A stretch of DNA of 64,000 nt from Gammaproteobacteria bacterium. Its GTDB lineage: Bacteria; Pseudomonadota; Gammaproteobacteria; Ga0077536. Position numbers and translations under genes: made by a program. Below the pieces are notes generated by a model. It searched no databases. It saw nothing but the letters and a program-made list of their open reading frames with translations, and was not told where the DNA came from. Positions 27,363 to 36,621 of this stretch are shown piece by piece. Positions within the stretch are counted from its first letter, which is position 1; the number at the start of each line of letters is the position of its first letter. Location of the stretch: positions 1 through 64,000 of the forward strand of contig JADLGE010000111.1 in the NCBI GenBank assembly GCA_020849475.1. Direction: 5' to 3'.

Positions 27363-28838
27363 ATGGCACAGAGCTCCGAATTCGAAACCGTCAAGCGCGA
27401 AGCGACGCGCGGTGTGGCATGGGCTGGCGCCGAGAGTGTGCTGCGCCAGCTCATTCAGATCACCGCGCAATTGCTGCTGGCGCGGCTGCTCGCGCCCGCT
27501 GATTTCGGGGTGCTGGGCATGGCCCTGGTGTTTCAAGGTGTGGCGCAGCTGCTGGCCGACTTCGGCATTGGTTCGGCCATCGTGCAGAAGCAGCAGCCCG
27601 ACCCGTTGACGCTGTCATCGTCATTCTGGGCAAACCTGGCGGTTTCATCGCTACTTGCCCTGCTCATGGTCGCGAGCGCGCCGCTGGTCGGGCGCTTCTA
27701 CGCCTCCGAGGCAGTGGTGCCGGTGGTGCAGGCGCTGAGTCTGAGCTTGCTGCTCGGCGGACTGCGCACGCTGCCGCGGGCGCTGCTGTATAAAGATCTT
27801 CAGTTCGGCGTGCTGGCCCGTATCGGCATTGTCAGTTCCTTGGTCGGCACCTGCGTCGCGATCACCATGGCGGCCACCGGCTTTGGCCTGTGGAGCCTGG
27901 TGGCGCAGCCGCTGGCGGGCAACATCACGGAAACCATCATGCTGTGGCTGGCCAACCGCTGGCGACCGCAGTGGGCGTTCAACTGGGCGAGCATGCGTGA
28001 TGTCGCGCACTTCAGCTACGGCGTGCTCGGCACCAACCTGCTGAACTACGCGTCACGCAATGCGGACAATCTTCTGATCGGCAAAGTCCTCGGCAGCAAT
28101 CTGCTCGGCTACTACGCCCTCGCCTACCAGATCATGCTTTATCCCTTGAGCCAGGTGGCCGGCGTCATCGTCAAAGTCATGTTCCCGGCCTTGTCCAGGC
28201 TGCAGAACGAGCCCGAACAGGTGCGCTCGGCATTTCTGGCCGGCGTGTCGATGATCGCCTTCGTCACTTTCCCGATGATGCTGGGCCTGTACGCGGTTTC
28301 GTCCGATTTCATCGTCGTGGTGTTCGGCGAGAAATGGTTGCCGATGCGCACCGTCCTCGAAATATTCTGTGGCATCGGCCTGCAGCAAAGCATAGGCACC
28401 ACGGTCGGCACCATCTATATGGCTACTGGCAACAGCCGGCTCATGCTGCGCGTCACCCTCTACGTGACGCCCTTGATACTCGCCAGTTTCGTGGTCGGCC
28501 TTAAGTGGGGCATCGAAGGCGTGGCGGCCTGTTACGGCGTGGTCAGCCTGGTACTGTTTTTCGTGCTGGCGCAAATCGCGCTCAAGCTCATTGGTCTGCG
28601 CGTCGGCACCATGCTGCTCGCCATGGCGCGCCCCTTGCTCGCCGCGCTGCTGATGCTGGTCGGCACCCTCGCGGTCGTCCACGCCCTGCCAAGCGCCAGC
28701 CCGGCGCTGCGTCTCGGCCTCGCAAGCGCCAGCGGCGCGGTGCTCTACGTCCTTATCACCTTCGCCATCAATCGCGGCCAGGCGCTGCGCCTGGTGGCCC
28801 TGATCCGTTCTGCCTTCGGCCGACCGGCAGCTGGTTAG
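27363..28838 (+). CDS. Wzx-type polysaccharide flippase (MOP superfamily)
   Basis: 491 residues with about 12 to 14 hydrophobic segments, beginning with the amphipathic SSEFETVKREATRGVAWAGAESVLRQLIQ typical of the WzxC/TuaB subgroup. QPDPLTLSSSFW and NADNLLIGKVLGSNLLGYYALAYQIML are characteristic of this group. It moves undecaprenyl-linked repeat units across the inner membrane. I start at the ATG at 27363 rather than the upstream in-frame codon at 27294. It is divergent from the TuaC-like gene (289-bp gap) and converges on the OafA-like gene. A second flippase lies at 45982-47442. Confidence 0.88.
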   Translation: MAQSSEFETVKREATRGVAWAGAESVLRQLIQITAQLLLARLLAPADFGVLGMALVFQGVAQLLADFGIGSAIVQKQQPDPLTLSSSFWANLAVSSLLALLMVASAPLVGRFYASEAVVPVVQALSLSLLLGGLRTLPRALLYKDLQFGVLARIGIVSSLVGTCVAITMAATGFGLWSLVAQPLAGNITETIMLWLANRWRPQWAFNWASMRDVAHFSYGVLGTNLLNYASRNADNLLIGKVLGSNLLGYYALAYQIMLYPLSQVAGVIVKVMFPALSRLQNEPEQVRSAFLAGVSMIAFVTFPMMLGLYAVSSDFIVVVFGEKWLPMRTVLEIFCGIGLQQSIGTTVGTIYMATGNSRLMLRVTLYVTPLILASFVVGLKWGIEGVAACYGVVSLVLFFVLAQIALKLIGLRVGTMLLAMARPLLAALLMLVGTLAVVHALPSASPALRLGLASASGAVLYVLITFAINRGQALRLVALIRSAFGRPAAG

Positions 28839-28859
28839 ATACAGCAGACGCCCGCCGCA

Positions 28860-30869
28860 TCAGCGCGACTGTTGGCGGGCCGCCTCATCCAGCGCGGGGC
28901 GCGCGTCCGTCGACTGTGCGGCCACGATGTCGGCGAAGGCCGACGGGATGCCGGTCTCGCGCACGATTTCTGCGCCCAGGTGGCGCGCGCCCTGCAGGGA
29001 CAGATGCAGCGCATCGACATAACGCACCTGGCCGTCGGCATCGTCCAAAGCGCACACGCCAGCGGGGCACAGCCGTTCGTTGGCGTCGAAATATCTGACG
29101 TTGCTGCGCGTCGCGGCGAAATCGCGCAATTGGCGATTGAGTGCGCTGACCTCGGTCATGTCCACGGCGATGCGCGTCGGGCAGTTCAGCAACGGCACTT
29201 TCAAGGCCTTCTCCCGACACTTGCGGTCATAGCCCGTCAGTGTCGGCGCCTTGCCCAGCACCACCACCAGACGGTGGCTGCGCGCCAAGGCATCGATGCT
29301 TGCGAACAGGCTGGGCAGGAACTCCGCGGAGCGCTGCTGATAGGCGGTCCACAAGCCGGCCAGGATCACGACCGGGTAATCATTGATCGCATCGCGGACG
29401 ACTGCGCTGGCATGCTCGCAATCGCGCGCGCGACGCGGCGCCACGAACGCGCTGACATTGCCGGGCAGCGGTGGACAAGAGCCAATCTCGATATTGCGCA
29501 AGCGAAAGCCGGCGTGCTGTGCGATCACATCGAGCATGCCCTGGTAGTGGGCGGCGTTGGAATCACCCCACAGCAGGGCCTCGACGCGCGGATTGGATGC
29601 AGCGCCGCTCACGCAACGATCCAGTGTCATCTGGGCAGGCGTGATGGCCTGGAACTGGCAGACCGGCGCGGCCAGAAATGCCGGCTGGGTGGCGGCGCGG
29701 AGCGCGGCAAGCTGCGCCGTGTAGTGCGGGCTTTCGAGTTCGACGCCGAAGCGCTGCGGGTAGACCAGCACCAGCGCAATGACCAGCAGCGCCGATGCCG
29801 GCAGGAAAAACTGCAGAGCGAACACCCGCTGCGCCGAACCACCGGCACGGCGCGCCGGCTGCTCGACGAATCGATAGGACAACCACGCCAATGCGCCCGT
29901 GGCGATGAACAGCAGCAGTCCGGCAAGCGCACTGACCTCGCCGTAGCCATAGCGATAGAACGCCAGCAACGGCCAGTGCCAAAGGTAGGCCGAATAGGAC
30001 ACCAGCCCGACCCAGACCAAGGGCCGCAGGGCAAGCAGCCGCGTCACCGGGTTGGGCCCGTGCTGCCCGGCCCACAGCAACAGCGCGGTGCCCAGTGTGG
30101 GCGGCAGGGCAAACCAACCCGGGAATGGCCGATTCTCGTTCAGAAAAACCAGGCTCGCGACCAGCAGCAGCAGTCCGCCCAGTGCGACCGCGGGCATGAG
30201 CCGCGTCGACAGGCCGGCCAGCAAGCGCTCGTTGACCAGCACTGCCACCAAGGCCCCCAGCAACAGTTCGCCGGCACGCGACGGCAGCATGTAATAGACA
30301 AACGAAGGCGCCTGCTCGAACAGCGCACTGCCCATCCAGAATGACGCCACGGCGCAGGCCGCCATCGCCAGCACCAATGTCAGCTTGTCCGCACGACGAT
30401 AGACCGCGACCAGCAGCAACGGCCATAACAGGTAGAACTGCTCCTCCACGCCCAGCGACCACAGATGCAGCAAGGGCAGTTCGAGGCTGCTTTGCGCGAA
30501 GTAGCCGGTGTCCTGGTAAAGCCAGAAATAGACATTGGCCAGCGAGGCCAGGGAAAAGACCGCCGACTTTCCGGTATCGCGCAGCTGCTCGGGCAGCATC
30601 AGCAGATAGGCGGCCAGCATCACCACCGCGGTCACCACCAGCATGGCCGGCGCGATACGCTTGACCCTGCGACGGTAGAACTCGAGCAGGCTGAAACGGC
30701 CGCTGTTCAACTCCTGCACGATGTTGCCGGTGATGAGGTAACCGGAAATCACGAAAAAGACATCAACGCCAACGAAGCCGCCGGGCAGCAGCGCTGCGTC
30801 GATATGAAACACGATGACGGACAGCACGGCGATGGCGCGCAGCCCGTCGATGTCACCTCGATAAACCAT
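28860..30869 (-). CDS. OafA-like acyltransferase with C-terminal SGNH domain
   Basis: 669 residues. The N-terminal acyltransferase-3 membrane domain has YRGDIDGLRAIAVLSVIVFH with the key H-like motif, GGFVGVDVFFVISGYLI, and LWSLGVEEQFY. After about ten membrane segments a periplasmic SGNH-type domain carries LWGDSNAAHY (near 431) and, close to the C-terminus, DALHLS with the Asp/His pair. Such proteins O-acetylate polysaccharides. The ATG at 30869 (MVYRGDIDG) is chosen because the acyltransferase domain begins there. It is a single-gene unit between convergent and divergent neighbours. Confidence 0.9.
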   Translation of the reverse strand: MVYRGDIDGLRAIAVLSVIVFHIDAALLPGGFVGVDVFFVISGYLITGNIVQELNSGRFSLLEFYRRRVKRIAPAMLVVTAVVMLAAYLLMLPEQLRDTGKSAVFSLASLANVYFWLYQDTGYFAQSSLELPLLHLWSLGVEEQFYLLWPLLLVAVYRRADKLTLVLAMAACAVASFWMGSALFEQAPSFVYYMLPSRAGELLLGALVAVLVNERLLAGLSTRLMPAVALGGLLLLVASLVFLNENRPFPGWFALPPTLGTALLLWAGQHGPNPVTRLLALRPLVWVGLVSYSAYLWHWPLLAFYRYGYGEVSALAGLLLFIATGALAWLSYRFVEQPARRAGGSAQRVFALQFFLPASALLVIALVLVYPQRFGVELESPHYTAQLAALRAATQPAFLAAPVCQFQAITPAQMTLDRCVSGAASNPRVEALLWGDSNAAHYQGMLDVIAQHAGFRLRNIEIGSCPPLPGNVSAFVAPRRARDCEHASAVVRDAINDYPVVILAGLWTAYQQRSAEFLPSLFASIDALARSHRLVVVLGKAPTLTGYDRKCREKALKVPLLNCPTRIAVDMTEVSALNRQLRDFAATRSNVRYFDANERLCPAGVCALDDADGQVRYVDALHLSLQGARHLGAEIVRETGIPSAFADIVAAQSTDARPALDEAARQQSR

Positions 30870-31223
30870 AGACGTCCAGATGAAAGTCCTGTTGAGCCAC
30901 AACGCTCCATTGATGTCATGCGGCCCACACCCTGTCCGCGCTCGACATAGTAGCGGCCGACTTGCGCTTCTCGGCACACGGCGAGCGCCGTGCATGAGGT
31001 CTGCGTGGCGTTTCGGTGAGCGCTCTTCATGATCCTTCGCGCACTGCCGCTATAATCGGGCCAACGACAGCCTTGCACTGCAAGCGATCAGAGCAACTGA
31101 ACGGCACGCTACCATCTCCCGAGCCTATTGTTTTGATTTCAACATCCACATTCATCCGTGACCGGACGCGTGGCAAATGCGCAGGCTAGGTTTCGCATCG
31201 CTGTCGGTAGGGCGGGCGCGCTG
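30870..31223. other. 354-bp divergent intergenic region
   Basis: It separates the OafA-like gene from the large plus-strand operon. A perfect TATAAT lies at 31051-31056 on the plus strand with only weak -35 candidates (TTCATG at 31026-31031, 19 bp away). No gene is seen, except that the aminotransferase could start as early as the GTG at 31158. Confidence 0.4.
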
Positions 31224-32507
31224 ATGAAGCGACGCATCCTGCTCGGCAATTCCAACCCGCTCTCCGATCTCGCCACGGTGATGCTGGCGCTGGCCGATGT
31301 TGGTCACCTGACCGAGGGCCAGGCGCTGCTGCGTTTTGAACGGATGTTCGCCGCGCAACTCGGCGCCGGCCGCGCCTGTTCGTTCTTCGCCGGGCGGGTT
31401 GCACTGGCCGCCATCCTCGATGCCATCGACATCAGGGCCGGCGATGAAGTGATCATCCCTGCCTACACCTGCGTCGCGGTGCCGAATCCCATCCTGGCCT
31501 TGGGCGCCACGCCGGTCTATGCCGACATCGACCGGCGCACGGGCAACCTGTGTCCGCACTCCGTCGCCCGCGTGGTCAGCAACAAGACGCGCGCCCTGCT
31601 CGTTCAACACACGTTCGGCATTCCTGCCGCCATCGCCGAGCTCAACGCCGTGGCCCGTGAGCACTCCCTCAGGGTCATCGAAGATTGCACCCACGCGTTT
31701 GGCGCCAACTATGCCGGGCAGCCGGTAGGCACCCATGGCGACGCGGCGTTCTTCAGCATGGAACAAAGCAAGATCCTGAGCACGGGCAGCGGCGGCATCG
31801 CTTACTCGGCGAACCCTGAGATTGCCCGGCGCCTGGCGGACTACCAATCGCGCTCGAGCTTTCCGCCGGCCCTCGTGACCTGGAAGATGCTGTGCTACCT
31901 GGTCGACATCACTCTATTGGGCGGCCCGCTCTACAATTCCCTGACCGACACGCTGTCCTACTATATGAAGCGCACCGGTCTTGCCCACGGGCCGGTCACC
32001 ACCGACGAGGAAATGGCGTGCGTGACGCCGGTCGGCATCCTGACGCGCCGGCTGCCCAACGGCCTCGCCAAAATCGGCATCTCGCAGTTGGCCCGCTTCG
32101 AAAAAAACCGCCAGCGTCGTCAGTGCATCAGCGAACAATATGCCGCGGCCGTCGAACGCCTGCGCATACCGACCCTCAGTATTCCCGCGTCCGCCGCGCC
32201 GAACATGGTGCGCTTTCCCATCGTGGTGGCCGACAAAGCCGAGATCATTCGCTACATGCGCGCGCAGGCCGTGGCTGTCGGCGACTGGTTTTCGGCGCCG
32301 GTTCATCCCTGGGCTGTCGACCAGGCCGCGGCCGGTTATCGCGCCGGCAGTTGCCCCGAGGCCGAATGGGCGGTGGCGCATATTGCCAATCTGCCCATCA
32401 CGCCGCGCATGTCCGACGCCGACGTGCAGCGCGTGGTGAATCTGTTGGAGACGTTTCAAGGCATGGCACGCACTAAGGCCGACGAGTTCGCCGTCGCATG
32501 GCCTTGA
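31224..32507 (+). CDS. DegT/DnrJ/EryC1-family aminotransferase
   Basis: 427 residues of the fold-I PLP sugar-aminotransferase family. GDEVIIPAYTCVAVPNPI is the conserved N-terminal core, VIEDCTHAFGA carries the PLP ring-stacking and Asp contacts, and Lys182 in MEQSKILSTGSGG is the Schiff-base lysine. It would transfer an amino group to a nucleotide-linked keto-sugar. The ATG at 31224 (MKRRILLG) starts close to the domain; a GTG at 31158 would add 22 residues. It is the first gene of the plus-strand glycan operon. It resembles the longer VioA/WecE-like branch more than the second aminotransferase at 35484. Confidence 0.83.
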   Translation: MKRRILLGNSNPLSDLATVMLALADVGHLTEGQALLRFERMFAAQLGAGRACSFFAGRVALAAILDAIDIRAGDEVIIPAYTCVAVPNPILALGATPVYADIDRRTGNLCPHSVARVVSNKTRALLVQHTFGIPAAIAELNAVAREHSLRVIEDCTHAFGANYAGQPVGTHGDAAFFSMEQSKILSTGSGGIAYSANPEIARRLADYQSRSSFPPALVTWKMLCYLVDITLLGGPLYNSLTDTLSYYMKRTGLAHGPVTTDEEMACVTPVGILTRRLPNGLAKIGISQLARFEKNRQRRQCISEQYAAAVERLRIPTLSIPASAAPNMVRFPIVVADKAEIIRYMRAQAVAVGDWFSAPVHPWAVDQAAAGYRAGSCPEAEWAVAHIANLPITPRMSDADVQRVVNLLETFQGMARTKADEFAVAWP

Positions 32508-32548
32508 GCGTGTTGGCCATCGAGCGCAGAACATGACCAGGGGTCGCC

Positions 32549-33115
32549 GTGGGACGCGTCACTAGTCTCGTCGCCGACGCCCTCGCAACCCTGTTGCGAG
32601 GGCTTGTCGAGCGCCCGCGCTCGCGCCATGTGTTCGGCTCTTTCGGCGCCGGTGCGGCGGTCGCGCCGGGCGCTTTCATCGACACACCCGGCAACGTCCA
32701 CCTTGGCGCGCACGCACTGATCAACCGTGGTTGTCAGCTCTACTGCGCGCAAGGCCTCGTCCGCCTCGGCGACGGTTCGCACCTGGCCGGCGACGTTTAT
32801 GTCAACGCGGCGCAGGGCACGATAAGCATCGGCACAGGCACCGCTGTCGGTCCGAAGGTCGTGCTGGTGTCCCACAGCAATGACGTGGTGGCCGGCATGC
32901 CGGTGGTGAAATCCCACAAGACGGCCGACATAGTGATTGGAAATGATGTATTTATCGGGGCCGCCGCGGTCGTGCTTCCCGGCGTCACGATAGGCGACCA
33001 TGCGGTGGTGGCGGCCGGCGCGGTCGTCGTTCGCGACGTTGCGCCTGGCGCCATCGTCGGCGGCGTGCCCGCGCGTTCCATAGGAAACAGAAATGAATCT
33101 TCGCCAACTGGTTAA
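32549..33115 (+). CDS. Left-handed beta-helix acyltransferase (first)
   Basis: 188 residues of hexapeptide repeats ([LIV]-G-x4 pattern) with the WbbJ/LacA-type signature [31 protein letters not shown] and VSHSNDVV, where His is the expected catalytic base. The GTG start is supported by AGGGG a few bases upstream. It probably O- or N-acetylates a sugar. It follows the aminotransferase by 41 bp and overlaps the next acyltransferase gene by 23 bp, so an N-acyltransferase for the amino sugar made there is a natural guess. Confidence 0.85.
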   Translation: MGRVTSLVADALATLLRGLVERPRSRHVFGSFGAGAAVAPGAFIDTPGNVHLGAHALINRGCQLYCAQGLVRLGDGSHLAGDVYVNAAQGTISIGTGTAVGPKVVLVSHSNDVVAGMPVVKSHKTADIVIGNDVFIGAAAVVLPGVTIGDHAVVAAGAVVVRDVAPGAIVGGVPARSIGNRNESSPTG

Positions 33116-33665
33116 ATCAGCAGCGATGCGCGTGGGCCTGCTGCCGCCGCGCCCGAGCCGGCGTGAAGCCACCGAGCAATACGCCGCGGCGCTGCGCAGC
33201 AAGGGCATGAAGATTGGCCACGACGTGGGCCTCGTAAACGTGGTGTTCGACACCGTATATCCGTTTCTCATCGAGATTGGTGACGGCTGCATCCTCACCC
33301 ATGCGACCATTCTCGCGCACGATGCCAGCCCGGCGGTTTTCACTGGCCGTACGCGCATCGGTCAGGTCAAAATCCTCGACCATGTCTTCATCGGCGCGGG
33401 CGCCGTGGTGCTGCCCGGGGTCACCATCGGACCGCGCGCCATCGTCGGCGTGAACTCCGTCGTGTCGCGCGATGTGCCGCCCAATTCGGTGGTGGCCGGA
33501 AGCCCCGCGAAAGTCATCACCAGCGTCGACGACTGGCTTGCGCGCAAGGAAGCGCGCGATGAATTGATTGACTGGACCGGTGGCACGGTGCCGAGCGACG
33601 CCGACGTCGACCGGGCGAAATTGCTGGCCATGAAGAAATTCCGGCCCGACTTGCTCACGGCCTAG
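33093..33665 (+). CDS. Left-handed beta-helix acyltransferase (second)
   Basis: 190 residues. An N-terminal helical stretch is followed by hexapeptide repeats ([49 protein letters not shown]) and [13 protein letters not shown], the usual cap of this acyltransferase class. It overlaps the previous acyltransferase by 23 bp in another frame, so the pair is translated together. The two proteins are related but not close copies and may act on different hydroxyl or amino groups. Confidence 0.85.
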   Translation: MNLRQLVKSAAMRVGLLPPRPSRREATEQYAAALRSKGMKIGHDVGLVNVVFDTVYPFLIEIGDGCILTHATILAHDASPAVFTGRTRIGQVKILDHVFIGAGAVVLPGVTIGPRAIVGVNSVVSRDVPPNSVVAGSPAKVITSVDDWLARKEARDELIDWTGGTVPSDADVDRAKLLAMKKFRPDLLTA

Positions 33666-33704
33666 CGCGGATTCGCGCCCGCCCTGCCGCTATACAGAGG
33701 CCTG

Positions 33705-33754
33705 GCCGGGCGACTTCGCAGCACGGCGCGCCGTAAATTCAGGTCGCGCCCGGC
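33705..33754. promoter_or_regulatory. Nested inverted repeat between acyltransferase and dehydratase genes
   Basis: GCCGGGCGAC (33705-33714) pairs with GTCGCGCCCGGC (33743-33754) allowing a 2-nt bulge. A perfect 12-bp palindrome ACGGCGCGCCGT (33723-33734) lies at the centre. No U-tract follows, so it is not a typical terminator. It lies 32 bp before the dehydratase start in the 120-bp gap. Confidence 0.55.
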
Positions 33755-33785
33755 AGAACAACTTTCTTCGTCATGGAGAGCTCAT

Positions 33786-34763
33786 TTGAAAAATGTCCTT
33801 GTCACAGGCGCCGGCGGCTTCATCGGCAGTCATCTCACCGAGCGCCTGGTGCGCGACGGCCACCACGTGCGCGCCCTGGTGCATTACAACTCGCGCAACG
33901 ATTGGGGCCAGATTGAACTCCTCTCCGAGGACGTCCGCAACGCCATCGAGGTGGTATCCGGCGACATCATGGACCCGTTCATGGTCGACAACGCGGTGCG
34001 CGGCTGTGACACCATCTTTCACCTGTGCTCGCTGATTGCCATCCCCTATTCCTATGTGGCGCCGCAGGCCTACGTCGCCACCAATGTCAGCGGCGCCATC
34101 AACGTGCTGCAGGCGGCGCGCCAGCACAGCGTCGAAAAAGTCGTGCACACCTCGACCAGCGAATGCTATGGCACGGCCCGCTATGCCCCGATAGACGAGA
34201 AGCATCCCCTGCAAGGGCAATCGCCCTACTCGGCCAGCAAGATTTCCGCCGATTTCATCGCCGAGAGCTTCTGGCGTTCGTTTGGCGTGCCGGTAGCCAC
34301 CATTCGTCCGTTCAACACCTATGGCCCGCGTCAGTCGGCGCGCGCCGTCATACCGACCATCATCAGCCAGGCGCTGGCCGGCGGCGTGGTCAAGCTCGGC
34401 TCGGTGCATCCGACCCGCGATATGAATTTCGTCGCCGACACAGTCGATGGCTTCATCAAGGTCGCGCAGGCCGAAGCCGCTATCGGTGAAGTCATCAACA
34501 TCGGCTCGGGCCGCGAATTCACCATCGGCGAGATTGCCCAGAAAATTTTCGACATCATTGGTGTGCAGCCACAAATCGTGACGGACGATCAGCGCAAGCG
34601 CCCCGAGAAGAGCGAAGTCGAACGGCTGCTGTGCGACAACAGCAAAGCCGCGACGCTGCTAGACTGGCGCCCCGCGACCGATCTGGATCAGGGACTCGCG
34701 GCCACCATCGCGTGGTTGCGCGACAACCAGAACCGCTACAAGCCCAGCGTCTACAATCTTTAG
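33786..34763 (+). CDS. NAD-dependent sugar 4,6-dehydratase, LegB-like SDR
   Basis: 325 residues of the extended SDR family. The NAD motif TGAGGFIGSH is at 7-16, STSECYGT at about 122-129, and the catalytic Tyr148/Lys152 pair is in SPYSASK. RPFNTYGPRQSARAVIPTII and SYVAPQAYVATNV are typical of the UDP-GlcNAc 4,6-dehydratase (LegB) subgroup. It makes a 4-keto-6-deoxy nucleotide sugar. TTG is the start, supported by GGAGAG 5 nt before it. The next genes encode a nucleotidyltransferase and an aminotransferase, a consistent three-step set for an amino-deoxy sugar. UDP versus another nucleotide cannot be told. Confidence 0.85.
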   Translation: MKNVLVTGAGGFIGSHLTERLVRDGHHVRALVHYNSRNDWGQIELLSEDVRNAIEVVSGDIMDPFMVDNAVRGCDTIFHLCSLIAIPYSYVAPQAYVATNVSGAINVLQAARQHSVEKVVHTSTSECYGTARYAPIDEKHPLQGQSPYSASKISADFIAESFWRSFGVPVATIRPFNTYGPRQSARAVIPTIISQALAGGVVKLGSVHPTRDMNFVADTVDGFIKVAQAEAAIGEVINIGSGREFTIGEIAQKIFDIIGVQPQIVTDDQRKRPEKSEVERLLCDNSKAATLLDWRPATDLDQGLAATIAWLRDNQNRYKPSVYNL

Positions 34764-34772
34764 GAACGAGCT

Positions 34773-35480
34773 ATGCGCGCAGTCATTTTGTGCGGAGGAA
34801 AAGGGACGCGCCTGCGCCCCTACACCACGGTCCTGCCCAAGCCTTTGATGCCGATAGGCGAGATGCCGATACTCGAAGTCGTCATGCGCCAGCTCAAGCA
34901 TGCCGGCATCGATCGCATCACCATGGCGGTCGGCTACCTGGCGGAATTGCTCGAGGCGTTCTTTCGTGACGGCAGCCGCATCGGCGTGCCGATAGACTAT
35001 TCCATCGAATCGCAGCCGCTCGGCACGGTCGGACCGCTGACCCTCATCGACGGCCTCGATGAGCCGTTCCTCATGATGAATGGCGACGTGCTGACCGATC
35101 TCGACTACAGCGATTTACTGCGTTACCACCGCGCCTGCGGCGGCGTCGCGACCATCGCCAGCTATGAGCGCGAGGTCAAGATTGATTTTGGCGTCATCCG
35201 CACCAACGACGCCAACGCCATCACCGAATATATCGAGAAGCCCAGCTACAAATACCAAGTCAGCATGGGCATCTACGTTTTCCAGCCCGAAGTGCTCAAA
35301 TTGCTGAAGCGCAACGAGCGTCTCGATTTTCCCGACCTGGTACAGCTTCTGATCGCGCGCGGCGAGAAGGTCGTGTCCTATCCGTTCTCCGGCTACTGGC
35401 TGGACATGGGGCGCCCCGACGATTACGAGCGCGCGATTGAAGAGTTCGAGAACCGCAAACACGAATTCCTGCGAGACTGA
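34773..35480 (+). CDS. Sugar-1-phosphate nucleotidylyltransferase
   Basis: 235 residues. The N-terminal pyrophosphorylase signature ILCGGKGTRLRP is at 5-16, Lys in VLPKPLMPIG binds the sugar phosphate, MNGDVLTDLD holds the metal-binding Asp, and VSMGIYVF and WLDMGRPDDY are typical of RmlA/ManC/GlmU-type enzymes. It activates a sugar phosphate with NTP. It lies 9 bp after the dehydratase and 3 bp before the aminotransferase, so the three are one unit. Which base and sugar are used is uncertain. Confidence 0.88.
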   Translation: MRAVILCGGKGTRLRPYTTVLPKPLMPIGEMPILEVVMRQLKHAGIDRITMAVGYLAELLEAFFRDGSRIGVPIDYSIESQPLGTVGPLTLIDGLDEPFLMMNGDVLTDLDYSDLLRYHRACGGVATIASYEREVKIDFGVIRTNDANAITEYIEKPSYKYQVSMGIYVFQPEVLKLLKRNERLDFPDLVQLLIARGEKVVSYPFSGYWLDMGRPDDYERAIEEFENRKHEFLRD

Positions 35481-35483
35481 CCC

Positions 35484-36620
35484 ATGCAATGGCAAGTACC
35501 CCTGTTCGATCCCGATCTCGGCGAGGCGGAAATTGCCGCCCTGACCGCCGTCATTCGCTCCAAATGGCTGACCCAGGGCGAACAGACGGAACGATTTGAG
35601 CGCAGCTTTTCCGGCTTTGTCGGCAGCCAGTACGGAGTGGCGCTGAACAGCGCCACGGCCGCTCTGCACCTGGCCCTGATGGCGCATGGCATCGGCCCGG
35701 GCGACGAAGTGATCTGTCCGTCCCTGACCTTCGTCGCCACCGCCAACGCGATTCGTTACTGTGGCGCGCAACCGATATTCGCCGATGTCGCTTCGGCCGA
35801 TTGCTGGAATATTTCCGCGGCCAGCATCGAGGCCTGCATCTCGCCCGCCACCCGCGCGGTGATCGTCGTGCACTATGCCGGTTACATGTGCGACATGCCG
35901 GCCATCATGGCGCTGGCGGCGCGCCGCGGCTTGAAAGTCATCGAAGACGTGGCCCACGCGCCCGGCGCCTCGCTTGAAGGCCGCGCGGCGGGCAACTGGG
36001 GCGATGCCGGCTGTTTCAGCTTTTTCTCCAACAAGAACATGACCACCGCCGAAGGCGGCATGCTCACCACCAATCACGAAGATGTGGCCAAGGCCGCGCA
36101 AAGACTGCGTTGCCATGGCATGACCAGCGTCACGCTGGACCGCCACAAGGGCCACAATTTTTCCTACGACGTCACCGACCTCGGCTACAACTACCGCATG
36201 AGCGAGCTGAACGCCTGCGTCGGCCTGGTGCAACTCGAACACCTGACCGAGCGCAACGCCAAGCGCGCCGCGCTGACCGCCTGCTACCGCCACACGCTCG
36301 CCGCGCGTGGACTGGTCGGCGTACCGTTCGACAAGGCGCCGGGCAATGCCAGCTTTCACATCATGCCGATACTGCTGCCGGCCCATGTCGAGCGCAGCGC
36401 CGTGATGGCCGGCCTGCGTGACCGCGGCATCCAGTCCAGCATTCACTCTCGGCCGATACATACCTTCAGCAATTTCGTCGGCACCGGTGGCGACCGCCAC
36501 CCCTTGCCGCTGACCGACATGATAGGCGGTCGTGAGCTGACCCTGCCCTTGTATCCATCCATGACCGAGCAGCAGGTTGAGCTGGTCTGCGACACCCTGC
36601 ACAGCTTGATCGGCGGCTGA
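35484..36620 (+). CDS. DegT/DnrJ/EryC1-family sugar aminotransferase (second)
   Basis: 378 residues of the PLP fold-I family. GVALNSATAALHLAL and PSLTFVATANAIRYCGAQPIFADV are the conserved N-terminal core, VIEDVAHAPGA provides PLP contacts, and Lys184 in SFFSNKNMTTAEGG is the Schiff-base lysine. FNYRMSEL-type sequence (YNYRMSELNACVG) completes the family pattern. It should aminate the keto-sugar made by the 33786 dehydratase. It follows the nucleotidyltransferase by 3 bp and precedes a glycosyltransferase by 1 bp. Confidence 0.9.
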   Translation: MQWQVPLFDPDLGEAEIAALTAVIRSKWLTQGEQTERFERSFSGFVGSQYGVALNSATAALHLALMAHGIGPGDEVICPSLTFVATANAIRYCGAQPIFADVASADCWNISAASIEACISPATRAVIVVHYAGYMCDMPAIMALAARRGLKVIEDVAHAPGASLEGRAAGNWGDAGCFSFFSNKNMTTAEGGMLTTNHEDVAKAAQRLRCHGMTSVTLDRHKGHNFSYDVTDLGYNYRMSELNACVGLVQLEHLTERNAKRAALTACYRHTLAARGLVGVPFDKAPGNASFHIMPILLPAHVERSAVMAGLRDRGIQSSIHSRPIHTFSNFVGTGGDRHPLPLTDMIGGRELTLPLYPSMTEQQVELVCDTLHSLIGG

Positions 36621-36621
36621 T

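Noticed and set aside
28872..30344. 490-codon reading frame on the plus strand
   Set aside because: It is antisense to the OafA-like acyltransferase; composition only, no domain.
33786..36620. Legionaminic or pseudaminic acid pathway
   Set aside because: Only a LegB-like dehydratase and a generic aminotransferase and nucleotidyltransferase are present; no NeuB-like synthase, epimerase-hydrolase or CMP-sugar synthetase is in the window.
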